From Congzhengia minquanensis (GTDB taxonomy: Bacteria > Bacillota > Clostridia > UBA1381 > UBA9506): a stretch of 64,000 nucleotides of DNA. The notes below the pieces were generated by a model. It made no database searches, was not told the DNA's origin, and worked only from the letters and a program-made list of their open reading frames with translations. The stretch covers positions 227,917 through 291,916 of the forward strand of contig NZ_JACRSU010000004.1 in NCBI RefSeq assembly GCF_014384785.1, in the 5' to 3' direction. Below, in pieces: positions 1 to 7,966 of this stretch (positions within the stretch are counted from its first letter, which is position 1; the number at the start of each line of letters is the position of its first letter). A program made the translations under genes and the position numbers.

Positions 1-286
1 TGATGGTGGTGCGTTTTTCCATGTCGTAAGGCTCAATGGTTAGTCCGCAGACCGATTCGTCGATCACAATGGTTTCGGGCACGAACACCTCGCTGTCCAT
101 TATTTTTAAGGTGATGGGTTGTAACATTCCCACCCGGCGCAGGTTTGCAATTTGCATCAGCGCAAATTTAAAGGTTTGTAAGGGGCCGTTGCCCAAACCG
201 TCTTCCTCCGGCAGAAAGCCCATGTTAATATCTGAGCCGTTTTCAGCCGAAATATAAAGGGTTGTCACGTTGCTGAAATTGTACAT
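1..286 (-). CDS. Probable right-handed beta-helix protein, N-terminal part (runs off the left edge)
   Basis: An open minus-strand frame starts at ATG 286-284 behind an AGGAGAG site and is still open at base 1, so only about 95 residues are visible. The start resembles the N-terminal strand of right-handed parallel beta-helix proteins of the pectate-lyase type: a 'YISAENGSD' segment, then a 'G-P-L-Q-T-F' segment and a helix, followed by alternating hydrophobic strands such as 'ITLKIMDSEVF' and 'LTIEPYD'. There is no signal peptide, so a cytoplasmic glycan-active or scaffold protein is more likely than a secreted one. It diverges from lysS. The family call is an inference from the short N-terminus. 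Confidence 0.55.
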   Translation of the reverse strand, partial: MYNFSNVTTLYISAENGSDINMGFLPEEDGLGNGPLQTFKFALMQIANLRRVGMLQPITLKIMDSEVFVPETIVIDESVCGLTIEPYDMEKRTTI

Positions 287-380
287 AACTTTTCTCTCCT
301 TTTCATGCTTAATGAAGTTTCATTTATTTTATAGCAATCGTTTCAAAAAGTCAATAACTTCAAGAAAAATAAAAAAATTA

Positions 381-409
381 TTGTGTAAACAATAAAACTG
401 TAGTATAAT
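381..409 (+). promoter_or_regulatory. Promoter of lysS
   Basis: TTGTGT at 381-386, a 17-base spacer and TATAAT at 404-409 lie 34 bases before the lysS start. The -10 is perfect and the -35 is weak. An AGGAGG site at 431-436 precedes the ATG. Confidence 0.7.
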
Positions 410-442
410 ATTTGATATATACATAATTTTAGGAGGAATACC

Positions 443-1930
443 ATGTCACAGGAAAATAATTCAGTGCCGGAGCTGAGTGAACTTTTGCAAATCCGGCGGG
501 ACAAGCTGACCGAGCTGGTGAATGAGGGGAAAAATCCCTTTGAACAGGTGAAATTTGATAAAACGCACTATTGTGCTGATATTGAAAACAATTTCGAATC
601 TATGGAGGGCGAAGTTGTGTCCGTTGCCGGGCGGCTTATGTCAAAACGCGGCATGGGAAAGGTAATGTTCTGCGATTTGCAGGACGTTTCCGGAAAAATT
701 CAGCTTTTTGTAAAGTTAGACGTGTTGGGTGAAGCGTCTTACGCCGCCTATAAAAAGCTTGACATCGGCGACATTGTGGGCGCAAAGGGAGAGGTGTTTA
801 AAACCAAAACCGGCCAGGTTTCGGTGCGGGTTTCGGAATATACGCTGCTTTCCAAATCACTTTTGCCCCTGCCGGAGAAATTTCATGGCATGACAGACAC
901 AGATTTAAGATACAGGCAGCGCTATGTGGACCTGATTATGAACGAAAGGTCCAGACAGACATTTTTAAAGCGCACACAGATTATTAAAGAAATTCGAAAT
1001 TTCTTAGATAATTTGGGTTTTATGGAAGTGGAAACGCCGGTGCTGCACACCATTCCGGGCGGCGCAGCGGCGCGGCCGTTCATCACGCACCACAACACGC
1101 TGGACATTGACCTTTACATGAGAATTGCCCTGGAGCTGCATTTAAAGCGGCTGATTGTAGGCGGGTTTGAAAAGGTGTATGAAATCGGCAGGGTGTTCCG
1201 CAACGAGGGCATGGACACAAAGCACAATCCCGAGTTTACGCTGTTAGAGCTTTATGAGGCCTATACCGACTATGAGCATATTATGAATTTAACGGAAGAC
1301 CTATACCGCCATGTGGCCCAGGCCGTTTTGGGCACCGGCGTGGTGGAATATGACGGCGCGACGCTGGACTTTTCAAAGCCCTTTGAGCGCATTTCCATGG
1401 TGGACGCTGTAAAAAAATATGCTGGCGTAGACTTTAATGAAATTGAAACGTTAGAGGAAGCCCGCAAGGTTGCCAAAGAGCACCACATTCAGTTTGAGCC
1501 TCACCACCTGAAGGGAGATATTTTGAATTTGTTCTTCGACGAATTTGTTGAGGACAAGCTCGTTCAGCCCACCTTTTTAACTGGGCACCCGGTTGAAATT
1601 TCACCCTTGGCGAAAAAATGCCCGGGGGACAGCCGGTATACGGAACGGTTTGAGCTGTTTATTTGCGGCAGGGAATGTGCAAACGCATTTTCCGAATTGA
1701 ACGACCCCATAGACCAGAAAGAACGCTTTATGGCGCAGGTTGCCAAGCGTGACGCGGGGGACGACGAGGCCAGCATGATGGACGACGATTTTGTTACGGC
1801 GCTGGAATATGGCATGCCGCCCACCGGCGGTTTGGGCATTGGAATTGACCGTTTGGTTATGATTTTAACCGGGGAAAACTCCATTCGTGACGTGCTTTTG
1901 TTTCCGACAATGAAGCCTTTGGATAAGTAA
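443..1930 (+). CDS. lysS: Lysyl-tRNA synthetase, class II
   Basis: Charges tRNA-Lys with lysine in the cytoplasm. The 495 residues match the usual length of bacterial class II LysRS. An N-terminal OB-fold anticodon-binding domain (about residues 50-150, with '[13 protein letters not shown]') is followed by the catalytic domain. That domain carries class II motif 1 around '[17 protein letters not shown]', motif 2 around '[18 protein letters not shown]' and motif 3 '[11 protein letters not shown]' near the C-terminus. The start at ATG 443 has an AGGAGG site 6 bases upstream. The gene appears to be monocistronic and marks the left, host-like side of the A/T-rich island. Confidence 0.97.
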   Translation: MSQENNSVPELSELLQIRRDKLTELVNEGKNPFEQVKFDKTHYCADIENNFESMEGEVVSVAGRLMSKRGMGKVMFCDLQDVSGKIQLFVKLDVLGEASYAAYKKLDIGDIVGAKGEVFKTKTGQVSVRVSEYTLLSKSLLPLPEKFHGMTDTDLRYRQRYVDLIMNERSRQTFLKRTQIIKEIRNFLDNLGFMEVETPVLHTIPGGAAARPFITHHNTLDIDLYMRIALELHLKRLIVGGFEKVYEIGRVFRNEGMDTKHNPEFTLLELYEAYTDYEHIMNLTEDLYRHVAQAVLGTGVVEYDGATLDFSKPFERISMVDAVKKYAGVDFNEIETLEEARKVAKEHHIQFEPHHLKGDILNLFFDEFVEDKLVQPTFLTGHPVEISPLAKKCPGDSRYTERFELFICGRECANAFSELNDPIDQKERFMAQVAKRDAGDDEASMMDDDFVTALEYGMPPTGGLGIGIDRLVMILTGENSIRDVLLFPTMKPLDK

Positions 1931-2031
1931 AGTGGCTTAAACACAGTGTTTCAGGGGTTTTAAAGCAGTTTGTCTTTATGTTTTACGACAGAATTACGAC
2001 AAATGACGAGCCATGATATAGTAAAAAAATT

Positions 2032-2072
2032 AGAACACTATTGCTTTTATATGGGCGATAGTGTTCTTTTTG
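2032..2072 (+). terminator. Rho-independent terminator downstream of lysS
   Basis: A perfect 10-bp stem (AGAACACTAT at 2032-2041 with ATAGTGTTCT at 2058-2067) is followed by a T run. It lies about 100 bases after the lysS stop. The intervening stretch contains three close copies of an ACGAC/ACGACAA motif of unknown meaning. Confidence 0.75.
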
Positions 2073-2216
2073 TATGTCAGGTGTACAAATACATTTGACT
2101 TTTTGGAGCGGAAGTTCTGTATCAATGGTATCTAATCATTTTACAAATTCATAGTGGATATAATTTCACCGAACTATTATAATATATACTTTCACGTCGT
2201 CCCTTCTGTAAAATCT

Positions 2217-2331
2217 TTACGAACGAATTAAATATTTACCATCTTCTAAAACGCCCATAAAATAAGGCTTTTCGGCACTTTGCGAAAATTGGATAAAAGT
2301 GATATTAATATAAAAGTCGTATCTTTTTGAT
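2217..2331 (-). pseudogene. Decayed coding fragment, C-terminal scrap
   Basis: A minus-strand frame reads roughly 'FIQFSQSAEKPYFMGVLEDG' followed by 'KYLIRS' and a stop (TTA at 2217-2219). The residue mix looks coding, but there is no start and the frame is closed upstream after about 35 codons. It is read here as a relic rather than a gene. The family was not recognised. Confidence 0.3.
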
Positions 2332-2352
2332 TATGAAAGGATATATTCGGCG

Positions 2353-2633
2353 TGGAAAAAAGCGCATATTTCTTTCACTAATCAGTCCTATGTATTTTAT
2401 TTGTTTGGTGCTATGCTGCTCTGTGTTAAACAGGGTATATACAAGGAAGAAGAATATGGTTACTTATTTGCAGACATTATGAGGAAGCAATCGGACACGG
2501 CTCTTTGAATTATCACACAAAAAGGGGTCGAAAGGCAACGTACAAGGAATATGAGAATACAACCGGAGAAACTGCTCCGTGGCCTAAATCCGATGTATTT
2601 ACAGATGATTACAACAGCTCAAATAATGAATGA
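2353..2633 (+). pseudogene. Decayed coding fragment with a frameshift
   Basis: Two plus-strand frames join end to end. The first runs from about 2353 and reads like a protein ('SYVFYLFGAMLLCVKQG', then 'YKEEEYGYLFADIMRK'). Near 2480 the reading continues in another frame ('EEAIGHGSLNYHTKRGRK', then 'YKEYENTTGETAPWPKSDV') and stops at TGA 2631-2633. No start codon with a ribosome site is present. This looks like a gene C-terminus broken by an indel. The family was not recognised. The 13-bp terminator at 2678-2724 sits just behind it. Confidence 0.35.
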
Positions 2634-2677
2634 AAGTAATTTATAAGCGCCTTTATATGGAAGGTGCAGATAGAAAG

Positions 2678-2724
2678 CAGACTGTGAGAAATGCGTATAA
2701 CATAGTTCTCACAGTCTGTTTTTG
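2678..2724. terminator. Strong terminator, possibly bidirectional
   Basis: A perfect 13-bp inverted repeat (CAGACTGTGAGAA at 2678-2690 with TTCTCACAGTCTG at 2706-2718) is followed by TTTTTG on the plus strand. It lies between the decayed plus-strand fragment and the 3' end of the rpiR-type gene, so it may serve both. Confidence 0.75.
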
Positions 2725-2749
2725 TAAATAACGAGACAATCCCAAATGG

Positions 2750-3583
2750 TTAAAACTTTTTGTTTTGCAAGGATTCCTCTGTCGTTTTTATTGTATTGAA
2801 TGCTTTTTTATCTTGACAAGATATGTAATAATAAATTGCATTGATAATCGCAAGCTGTGCTATTCTTGAATTAAGCCCTAAAATACTGTATTTCGTTTCA
2901 TTGGAAGCAGTATAAAGCGCAACATCGCTTTGCTTCACTATTGGAGATTTTCCGTTGTTGGTGATAGAAATAGAAAAAGCACCATTTTCTTTTGCGATTT
3001 TTAATGCATCTACAATATCTTTTGATGAACCTGAGTGGGAGATTCCAATCACAACATCTTTTTTCGTAAGATGAGAAGCGCTGATTGACTGCATATGATT
3101 ATCACTAAAGGCAATTGCATTATAACCTAATCGCATAAGTTTATGTTGAAAATCCAAAGCCACTGCCGAAGAATTCCCAAGACCATATATGACAATCTTA
3201 TTTGCGTTCATAATCATTTTAGCTGCAGTTTCAAGAGATTCTGAATCAAGGCTTTTTTTTGTCATTTCAAGAGAACAGTATATATCATTAGAAACCTTTT
3301 CGAATATTTCGATACAGGAGTCTTCCTTTGAAATTCCGTCGGCTATTTTTGTACTGCCCTCTTCTCGAGCAAATGAAATTTTCAATTCCTGATAGCCACT
3401 AAACCCAAGTCTTCGTGCAAATCGTACAAGCGTAGCCTCTCCACATTTGCACTCTTCAGCCAATTCACTTATAGACAATGATATAATTTTTCCAGGATTT
3501 TTTATAAGCCAGTCGGCGACTCTCTTTTCCGCACCACCCATTTTATCATATAGCATTTTTATCTGTAATGTTGTTTTATTCAT
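2750..3583 (-). CDS. MurR/RpiR-family transcriptional regulator
   Basis: A 277-residue one-component regulator. An N-terminal HTH_6 domain (about residues 1-80) contains 'ISELAEECKCGEATLVRFARRLG', shown here as its two helices SELAEECKCGEA and TLVRFARRLG. A C-terminal SIS sugar-phosphate-binding domain (about 105-250) contains 'IYGLGNSSAVA' and 'VIGISHSGSSKDIVDAL'. In this family a sugar phosphate or amino-sugar phosphate is the usual ligand. The gene diverges from the catabolic operon starting at 4031, and A+T-rich palindromes of the family's usual TGAAA-N-TTTCA type lie in between, so it is probably the island's own regulator. The start at 3583 has a GAGG site. Confidence 0.9.
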   Translation of the reverse strand: MNKTTLQIKMLYDKMGGAEKRVADWLIKNPGKIISLSISELAEECKCGEATLVRFARRLGFSGYQELKISFAREEGSTKIADGISKEDSCIEIFEKVSNDIYCSLEMTKKSLDSESLETAAKMIMNANKIVIYGLGNSSAVALDFQHKLMRLGYNAIAFSDNHMQSISASHLTKKDVVIGISHSGSSKDIVDALKIAKENGAFSISITNNGKSPIVKQSDVALYTASNETKYSILGLNSRIAQLAIINAIYYYISCQDKKAFNTIKTTEESLQNKKF

Positions 3584-3688
3584 AATTACCTCGCATTATA
3601 TCCAAGAGCAATTTAACACATTTTTTGAAGTTCCATTGTTATATTTTCGAATATTTTACTTAACATGCAGTGATTGTATTTATGCAGT

Positions 3689-3823
3689 TTATAATCCATG
3701 AGGCTGAGAGTAGATTTTAAGTAATTCTAAAACAGTACAATTTTCATAAAAATCCGAAACATATTTTGAATCACAAGCATCAAGAGAAATAACTCCGTTT
3801 TCCACAAGCGTAATAAAGTCCAT
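3689..3823 (-). CDS. 44-residue small ORF ahead of the rpiR-type gene
   Basis: ATG at 3823-3821 follows AAGGAGAC at a good distance, and the frame runs 44 codons to TAA at 3691-3689. The peptide begins MDFITLVENGVISLDACDSK and ends in QPHGL. It is acidic, with two cysteines, and has no membrane segment or known motif. It lies directly downstream of the perfect minus-strand promoter at 3866-3894 and upstream of the regulator gene, so both are probably on one transcript. It may be a small partner protein, a leader peptide, or the start of a lost gene. No function is claimed. Confidence 0.5.
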   Translation of the reverse strand: MDFITLVENGVISLDACDSKYVSDFYENCTVLELLKIYSQPHGL

Positions 3824-3865
3824 AATAGTCTCCTTGTAGGAATCTTGAAAATTATTTTCATTTTT

Positions 3866-3894
3866 AGTATATCAAAAAAACAAAAAAATGTCAA
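3866..3894 (-). promoter_or_regulatory. Minus-strand promoter for the small ORF and rpiR-type gene
   Basis: Read on the minus strand: TTGACA (3894-3889), 17 bases, TATACT (3871-3866). This is close to the sigma-A consensus. The palindrome at 3846-3860 starts 5 bases past the -10, so a bound regulator would block initiation (autoregulation). Confidence 0.75.
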
Positions 3895-3941
3895 TGATAA
3901 ACCGTTTGAAAAAAAATATTGAAAAATATTTTCAGAAACTA

Positions 3942-3970
3942 TTGAAAATTATTTTCATATATGATAGAAT
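3942..3970 (+). promoter_or_regulatory. Plus-strand promoter of the catabolic operon
   Basis: TTGAAA at 3942-3947, 17 bases, TAGAAT at 3965-3970. The palindrome at 3943-3957 overlaps the -35 and part of the spacer, as expected for a repressible promoter. The first gene of the operon starts at 4031. Confidence 0.6.
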
Positions 3971-4030
3971 TTATTTAAAACATAAAAAAGTTTATGGAAA
4001 TATTTTTCAAATTAAAAGGAGAGTGTTAAA

Positions 4031-5434
4031 ATGTTGGATTTTAAAGTGAAAATCGGATTGATTCCTGATGTGCGTGATTTGTTTGATTTTTCTACTCGCA
4101 AAGGTATTTTTGAACCTGCAAAAGGTGTAGAAAATAAAAACAAAGTTTTAGAATATATCAAGAACAATTTTTCTGATGAAATTACCGAGTTTTGTGATTT
4201 GGAATGGCTCAATGACTTGGGAGTTGTGTATAAGAACTTTGATTGTGATAGAGTTTGTGAGTACTTAAGAGAACAAAAAGTGGATGCCATATTTATTATT
4301 AATTGTAATTTCGGAAATGAAGAGGTTTGTGGCCAAATTGCGAAGAAGATGGGACTCCCCGTTCTTTTGTGGGGACCTCAAGATATGGTCTTTGAGCCTG
4401 ATGGACAGAGATACACAGACTGTCAGTGCGGTTTGTTTGCAATCAGTAAGCAGTTAAGGCGTTATGGTGTTCCGTTTAGTTATATAGAAAATTGTGAGGT
4501 TGAAGATGATATATTTAAAGATGGACTTCATCAATTTTTATCAGTAGTTACAATGATTAAAAACTTTAAAGAAATGAGAATTACACAAGTTGGTACAAGA
4601 CTTAATCCATTTAAGAGCGTTATGTATAACGAGCTTGAGCTGATGGAAAAGTTCGGTCTTAATATGCAGACTGTTAATATGGCTGTTGCCGAAAAGCATT
4701 TTAACGAAATTATGGAAACAAAGCAAGACAAGCTTAAGTTCTCCCTTGCAGATTTGAAGGAAAAATATGATGTTGACGGGCTTGACGATGCTCTTCTTAC
4801 AAAAATGCTTGCATTTGTTAATATGTATATAGAAATTTTTGAAGAAACTGATTCCGATGTAATGGCATCGGAGTGTTGGACGGCAATGCCTATGGCAATG
4901 GGCGCAAATCCTTGCCTTGCTATGAGCATCCTCTATGATATGGGATATATTGTTGCGTGTGAATCTGATATTTATGGAGCAATTACAGCAGCACTTTTAA
5001 CTTGTGCATCAAGAGGAAAGGTTGCTGCAACCTTTGGTGAATTTACAACAAGGCACCCCGGGAATAAAAACGCAGAGCTTTTATGGCATTGCGGTCCATT
5101 CCCCTACTCAACAAAAAGAGATGACGAAAAGGCTATATTATTTAACACAAAACCCAGCTTTAGAGCGAAAGATGGCAAATATACAATTGCAAGGTTTCAG
5201 GCAGACCATGGTCGCTATACATTGCTCGGTGGCGAATATCATACAACAGAGGGTCCTAATACATTCGGCACATATATGTGGGCAGAATTTAAGGACTTAT
5301 CGAAAATTGAGAAAAAACTAATAAATGGCCCATATATTCATCATATGGTTGAAGCTTATGGTAATTATAGTGAAATTTTGAGGGAGTTTTGTAAATACGT
5401 TCCCGAACTTGATTTTGACCCGATAGAGGAATAA
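4031..5434 (+). CDS. L-fucose/L-arabinose isomerase-family protein (COG2407-like)
   Basis: First gene of the island operon, 467 residues, starting at ATG 4031 behind AAAGGAGAG. By general sequence character it belongs to the FucI/AraA-like ketol isomerases, which interconvert aldoses and ketoses with a divalent metal. Visible features are an N-terminal Rossmann-like half ('DAIFIINCNFGNEEVCGQ', 'PVLLWGPQD'), a central 'SECWTAMP' segment carrying a likely metal-binding Glu, and a C-terminal half with 'ACESDIYGAITAALLT' (another likely Glu ligand) and 'HHMVEAYG' (likely His ligand). The presumed role is isomerisation of the incoming sugar before FGGY phosphorylation. The substrate cannot be read from sequence, and members of this family outside true FucI/AraA have varied substrates. 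Confidence 0.75.
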   Translation: MLDFKVKIGLIPDVRDLFDFSTRKGIFEPAKGVENKNKVLEYIKNNFSDEITEFCDLEWLNDLGVVYKNFDCDRVCEYLREQKVDAIFIINCNFGNEEVCGQIAKKMGLPVLLWGPQDMVFEPDGQRYTDCQCGLFAISKQLRRYGVPFSYIENCEVEDDIFKDGLHQFLSVVTMIKNFKEMRITQVGTRLNPFKSVMYNELELMEKFGLNMQTVNMAVAEKHFNEIMETKQDKLKFSLADLKEKYDVDGLDDALLTKMLAFVNMYIEIFEETDSDVMASECWTAMPMAMGANPCLAMSILYDMGYIVACESDIYGAITAALLTCASRGKVAATFGEFTTRHPGNKNAELLWHCGPFPYSTKRDDEKAILFNTKPSFRAKDGKYTIARFQADHGRYTLLGGEYHTTEGPNTFGTYMWAEFKDLSKIEKKLINGPYIHHMVEAYGNYSEILREFCKYVPELDFDPIEE

Positions 5435-5457
5435 TATAAAGAAAGAAGGATTAAAAA

Positions 5458-6882
5458 ATGACAGACTTTTTATTTGATGTAGTTGCAACCGAACTTGAGG
5501 ATGCAGTCGGAAGAGAAAACTGTTCTACAAGAACAATTGATAAACTCGCACATAGTGTTGACTATTTCTGGCTTTCAAGAATGTGGGCAGATAGAGGCTT
5601 AAGAATGCCTGAAGGCGACTTTATAGTTGCGCCAAAGGATGCAAAAGAAGTTTCTGCAGTATTAAAAATCGCAAATTACTATAAAATCCCTGTTACAACA
5701 TGGGGCGCTGGTGGTGGCACACAAGGTGGCGCTGTTCCGGTTTGTGGTGGTATTGTATTAGACACAAAGAGAATGAATAAAATTTATGATGTGAATGAAC
5801 AGGGTATGTACATAGAATGTGGCACAGGTGCTATCTATAAGCATCTTGAATATGCCGCAAACGAAAAAGGCTATGCAACAATGCATTATCCATCTTCCCT
5901 TACATGTTCAACAGTTGGTGGATTTTTGGCTCATCGTGGAATTGGTGTATCATCAACTAAATACGGAAAAATTGATGATATGGTACTTCAGATGGAGGTT
6001 GTTTTGCCAAATGGTGACATCATTGAAACATCACCTGCTCCAAAACATGCAGCAGGTCCTGATTTGAACCAAATATTTATCGGTTCAGAGGGTACACTTG
6101 GTGTTATGACAAAGGCTCAAATGAGAATTTATGAACAACCTGAATCAAGACAGTTTAGAGGATTTTTGTTCCATAATATGACAGATGCTTTTAATTCAGG
6201 AAGAGAATTATTGCAAAAGTTCAAGCCATCAGTTATGCGTCTTTATGACGAAGCAGAAACTGCATCTTTAATCAAGAAAATTGTCGGAGTTGAAAAGAAA
6301 GGTGCATTTATGAATATTGCAATTGAGGGCGTTAAAGAAATGGCAGATCTTGAAATGAAGATTTTGCTTGAAACTTTCGCAAAATACGGAGCAGAAGATT
6401 TAGGCTCAGAGTACGGTGAAAAATGGTGGAAAGAAAAGATTACATTCTTCTACCCAGGTCATATGATGGATATTCCGCAATGCTTTGGCACAATGGATAC
6501 AATCGCACCTTATGATAAGATAGAAAAGATTTACTGGGCGATGAAGGAAGCAATTGAAACAAACTTCCCACAAGCTAAATTTATCGCCCATTTCTCACAC
6601 TGGTATGAGTGGGGTTGTATGATTTATGACAGATTTATTGTTGATGGCGATAAAGTTCCTCAAGACCCACACGAAGCTTTTAGACTTCATCAAGCAATTT
6701 GGAACTGCGGTGTAAGAACTGCACTTGCTAACGGTGGTGTTGTAAACGACCACCACGGTGTAGGCATCAAACTCGGCAGACTTATGAAAGAACAGTATGG
6801 ACCTGCGATGCAGGTGTTTGAAGGAATTAAGAAACAACTTGACCCAAATGGTATTATGAATCCATTCAAGCTTGGACTTTAA
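5458..6882 (+). CDS. FAD-linked oxidase/dehydrogenase (GlcD/LctD/AGPS superfamily)
   Basis: A 474-residue flavoprotein of the VAO/PCMH fold. The FAD-binding domain (about residues 50-215) shows 'PVTTWGAGGGTQGGAVP', 'DTKRMNKI' and 'GSEGTLGVMTKAQ'. The substrate/cap domain follows, and the C-terminus has 'NDHHGVGIKLGRL', then 'LDPNGIMNPFKLGL'. The double-His 'HHGVG' is more like the alkyl-DHAP-synthase branch than classical GlcD ('EHGIG'). It would oxidise a 2-hydroxyacid or sugar-derived alcohol. The downstream Fe-S gene starts 13 bases after its stop, and an ETF gene closes the operon. This recalls the Lct/GlcDEF arrangement, with electrons leaving to a carrier rather than to oxygen. The substrate is unknown. 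Confidence 0.85.
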   Translation: MTDFLFDVVATELEDAVGRENCSTRTIDKLAHSVDYFWLSRMWADRGLRMPEGDFIVAPKDAKEVSAVLKIANYYKIPVTTWGAGGGTQGGAVPVCGGIVLDTKRMNKIYDVNEQGMYIECGTGAIYKHLEYAANEKGYATMHYPSSLTCSTVGGFLAHRGIGVSSTKYGKIDDMVLQMEVVLPNGDIIETSPAPKHAAGPDLNQIFIGSEGTLGVMTKAQMRIYEQPESRQFRGFLFHNMTDAFNSGRELLQKFKPSVMRLYDEAETASLIKKIVGVEKKGAFMNIAIEGVKEMADLEMKILLETFAKYGAEDLGSEYGEKWWKEKITFFYPGHMMDIPQCFGTMDTIAPYDKIEKIYWAMKEAIETNFPQAKFIAHFSHWYEWGCMIYDRFIVDGDKVPQDPHEAFRLHQAIWNCGVRTALANGGVVNDHHGVGIKLGRLMKEQYGPAMQVFEGIKKQLDPNGIMNPFKLGL

Positions 6883-6895
6883 GGAGGTAACTATA

Positions 6896-7966
6896 ATGAA
6901 TTTTTCGCAAAAAGCAAAAGAACATATAGATAGTTGTCGTTTCTGCTGGATGTGCCACCATGTGTGTCCCGTAGGTAATGCAACAGGATTAGAAAGAAAC
7001 ACAGCAAGAGCAAGAGCATTAGGGTTATCACTTGTTGCCCGTGGAGCTGTTGAATATTCAGAAGATATTATTAACAATGTTTATGAATGTACACTTTGTG
7101 GCGGTTGTATGACAGACTGCGTAACAGGTTGGGACCCAGTAATGTTTGCTAAAGAAGCAAGACTTGGTGCGGCTCTAGATGGAAAACTTCCTGAATATGT
7201 ATTAAAAATGATAAATAACCTTACCGAAAAGGGAAGTATTTACGGTGCAGAAAAGAATCCAAATATTCCTGTTTTTGAAGATAAGGATACATTGTTCTTC
7301 TTAGGGGAGGATACTCGTGCTAAAGGCTGTGCTAAAGCTGCAGTTGAACTGTTACAGAAAGCAGGAGTAAAATTTGCTTTACTTGAAAATGAGCCTAACA
7401 GTGGTGCGTCAATGAACTTTTTAGTAGGTGCTGCTAATGAAACAAAATCTATGATGGAGGAATGTACAAAAATCCTTTCTTCCTATAAAACTGTTATCTG
7501 CTACGACCCTTATGATGCTGATGTAATACTTCGCGAATACAAGGAATGGGGCATTGATGTAAAGGCAGAGGTTAAGACATTTACTTCATATGTGGCAGAG
7601 CTTATTGAGAACGGCGCATTAAAAATTAAAAATAATGGCAAGTCATATACTCCTCAAGATAGTCCATATCTTGCAAGAGATTTGGAAGAAACACAGCCAA
7701 TCCGTAAAATTTTATCTGCTTGCGGAACTGTAAATGAAATGTTATTAAACAGAGAACACACCGTTTTAGCAGGTCAGCTTATTATGGGTGAATATATGAA
7801 TGATGTAATTGAAAAAATTGCGTCTAACAGATGGAGTAATGCCAAAAATATGAACACAAAAACTTTAGTTACTGCCTCTACTGCAGAATATGAATATTTG
7901 TCAAGAACGAAGCCTGAAGGTATGGAGCTTTTAAAAATTGAGGAGGTTGTTTTACAGTGCTTGTAA
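6896..7966 (+). CDS. Two-cluster [4Fe-4S] electron-transfer protein, GlpC/GlcF-like
   Basis: A 356-residue protein, with ATG 6896 chosen because AGGAGG sits 7 bases upstream. Two CxxCxxCxxxC motifs are visible: Cys14/17/20/24 ('CRFCWMCHHVC') and Cys65/68/71/75 ('CTLCGGCMTDC'), each able to bind one [4Fe-4S] cluster as in the N-terminal part of GlpC, GlcF and HdrC. The C-terminal two-thirds corresponds in position to the CCG (HdrB-like) domain, but the paired Cys-Cys-Gly motifs are missing; only 'SACGT' remains. It therefore looks like an electron wire between the FAD oxidase and the ETF rather than a catalytic subunit. Confidence 0.85.
   Translation: MNFSQKAKEHIDSCRFCWMCHHVCPVGNATGLERNTARARALGLSLVARGAVEYSEDIINNVYECTLCGGCMTDCVTGWDPVMFAKEARLGAALDGKLPEYVLKMINNLTEKGSIYGAEKNPNIPVFEDKDTLFFLGEDTRAKGCAKAAVELLQKAGVKFALLENEPNSGASMNFLVGAANETKSMMEECTKILSSYKTVICYDPYDADVILREYKEWGIDVKAEVKTFTSYVAELIENGALKIKNNGKSYTPQDSPYLARDLEETQPIRKILSACGTVNEMLLNREHTVLAGQLIMGEYMNDVIEKIASNRWSNAKNMNTKTLVTASTAEYEYLSRTKPEGMELLKIEEVVLQCL

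Larger units (their letters stand above)
3846..4009. promoter_or_regulatory. Four operator-like palindromes
   Basis: TGAAAATTATTTTCA occurs at 3846-3860 and again, identical, at 3943-3957. TGAAAAATATTTTCA is at 3920-3934, and the near-match TGGAAATATTTTTCA is at 3995-4009. They fit the TGAAA-N5-TTTCA layout described for MurR/RpiR operators. They flank or overlap both divergent promoters, which supports control of both transcripts by the adjacent regulator. Confidence 0.7.

Noticed and set aside
36..257. Plus-strand open frame opposite the beta-helix gene
   Set aside because: No ribosome site; the minus-strand frame has a good start and protein-like composition.
1955..2030. Repeated ACGAC/ACGACAA motif after lysS as a phage attachment site
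   Set aside because: Suggestive of an att core, but no integrase or matching second copy was found near the right border.
5004..5321. Open frame of 105 codons inside the isomerase gene
   Set aside because: Out-of-frame shadow of a clear coding sequence, without a ribosome site.
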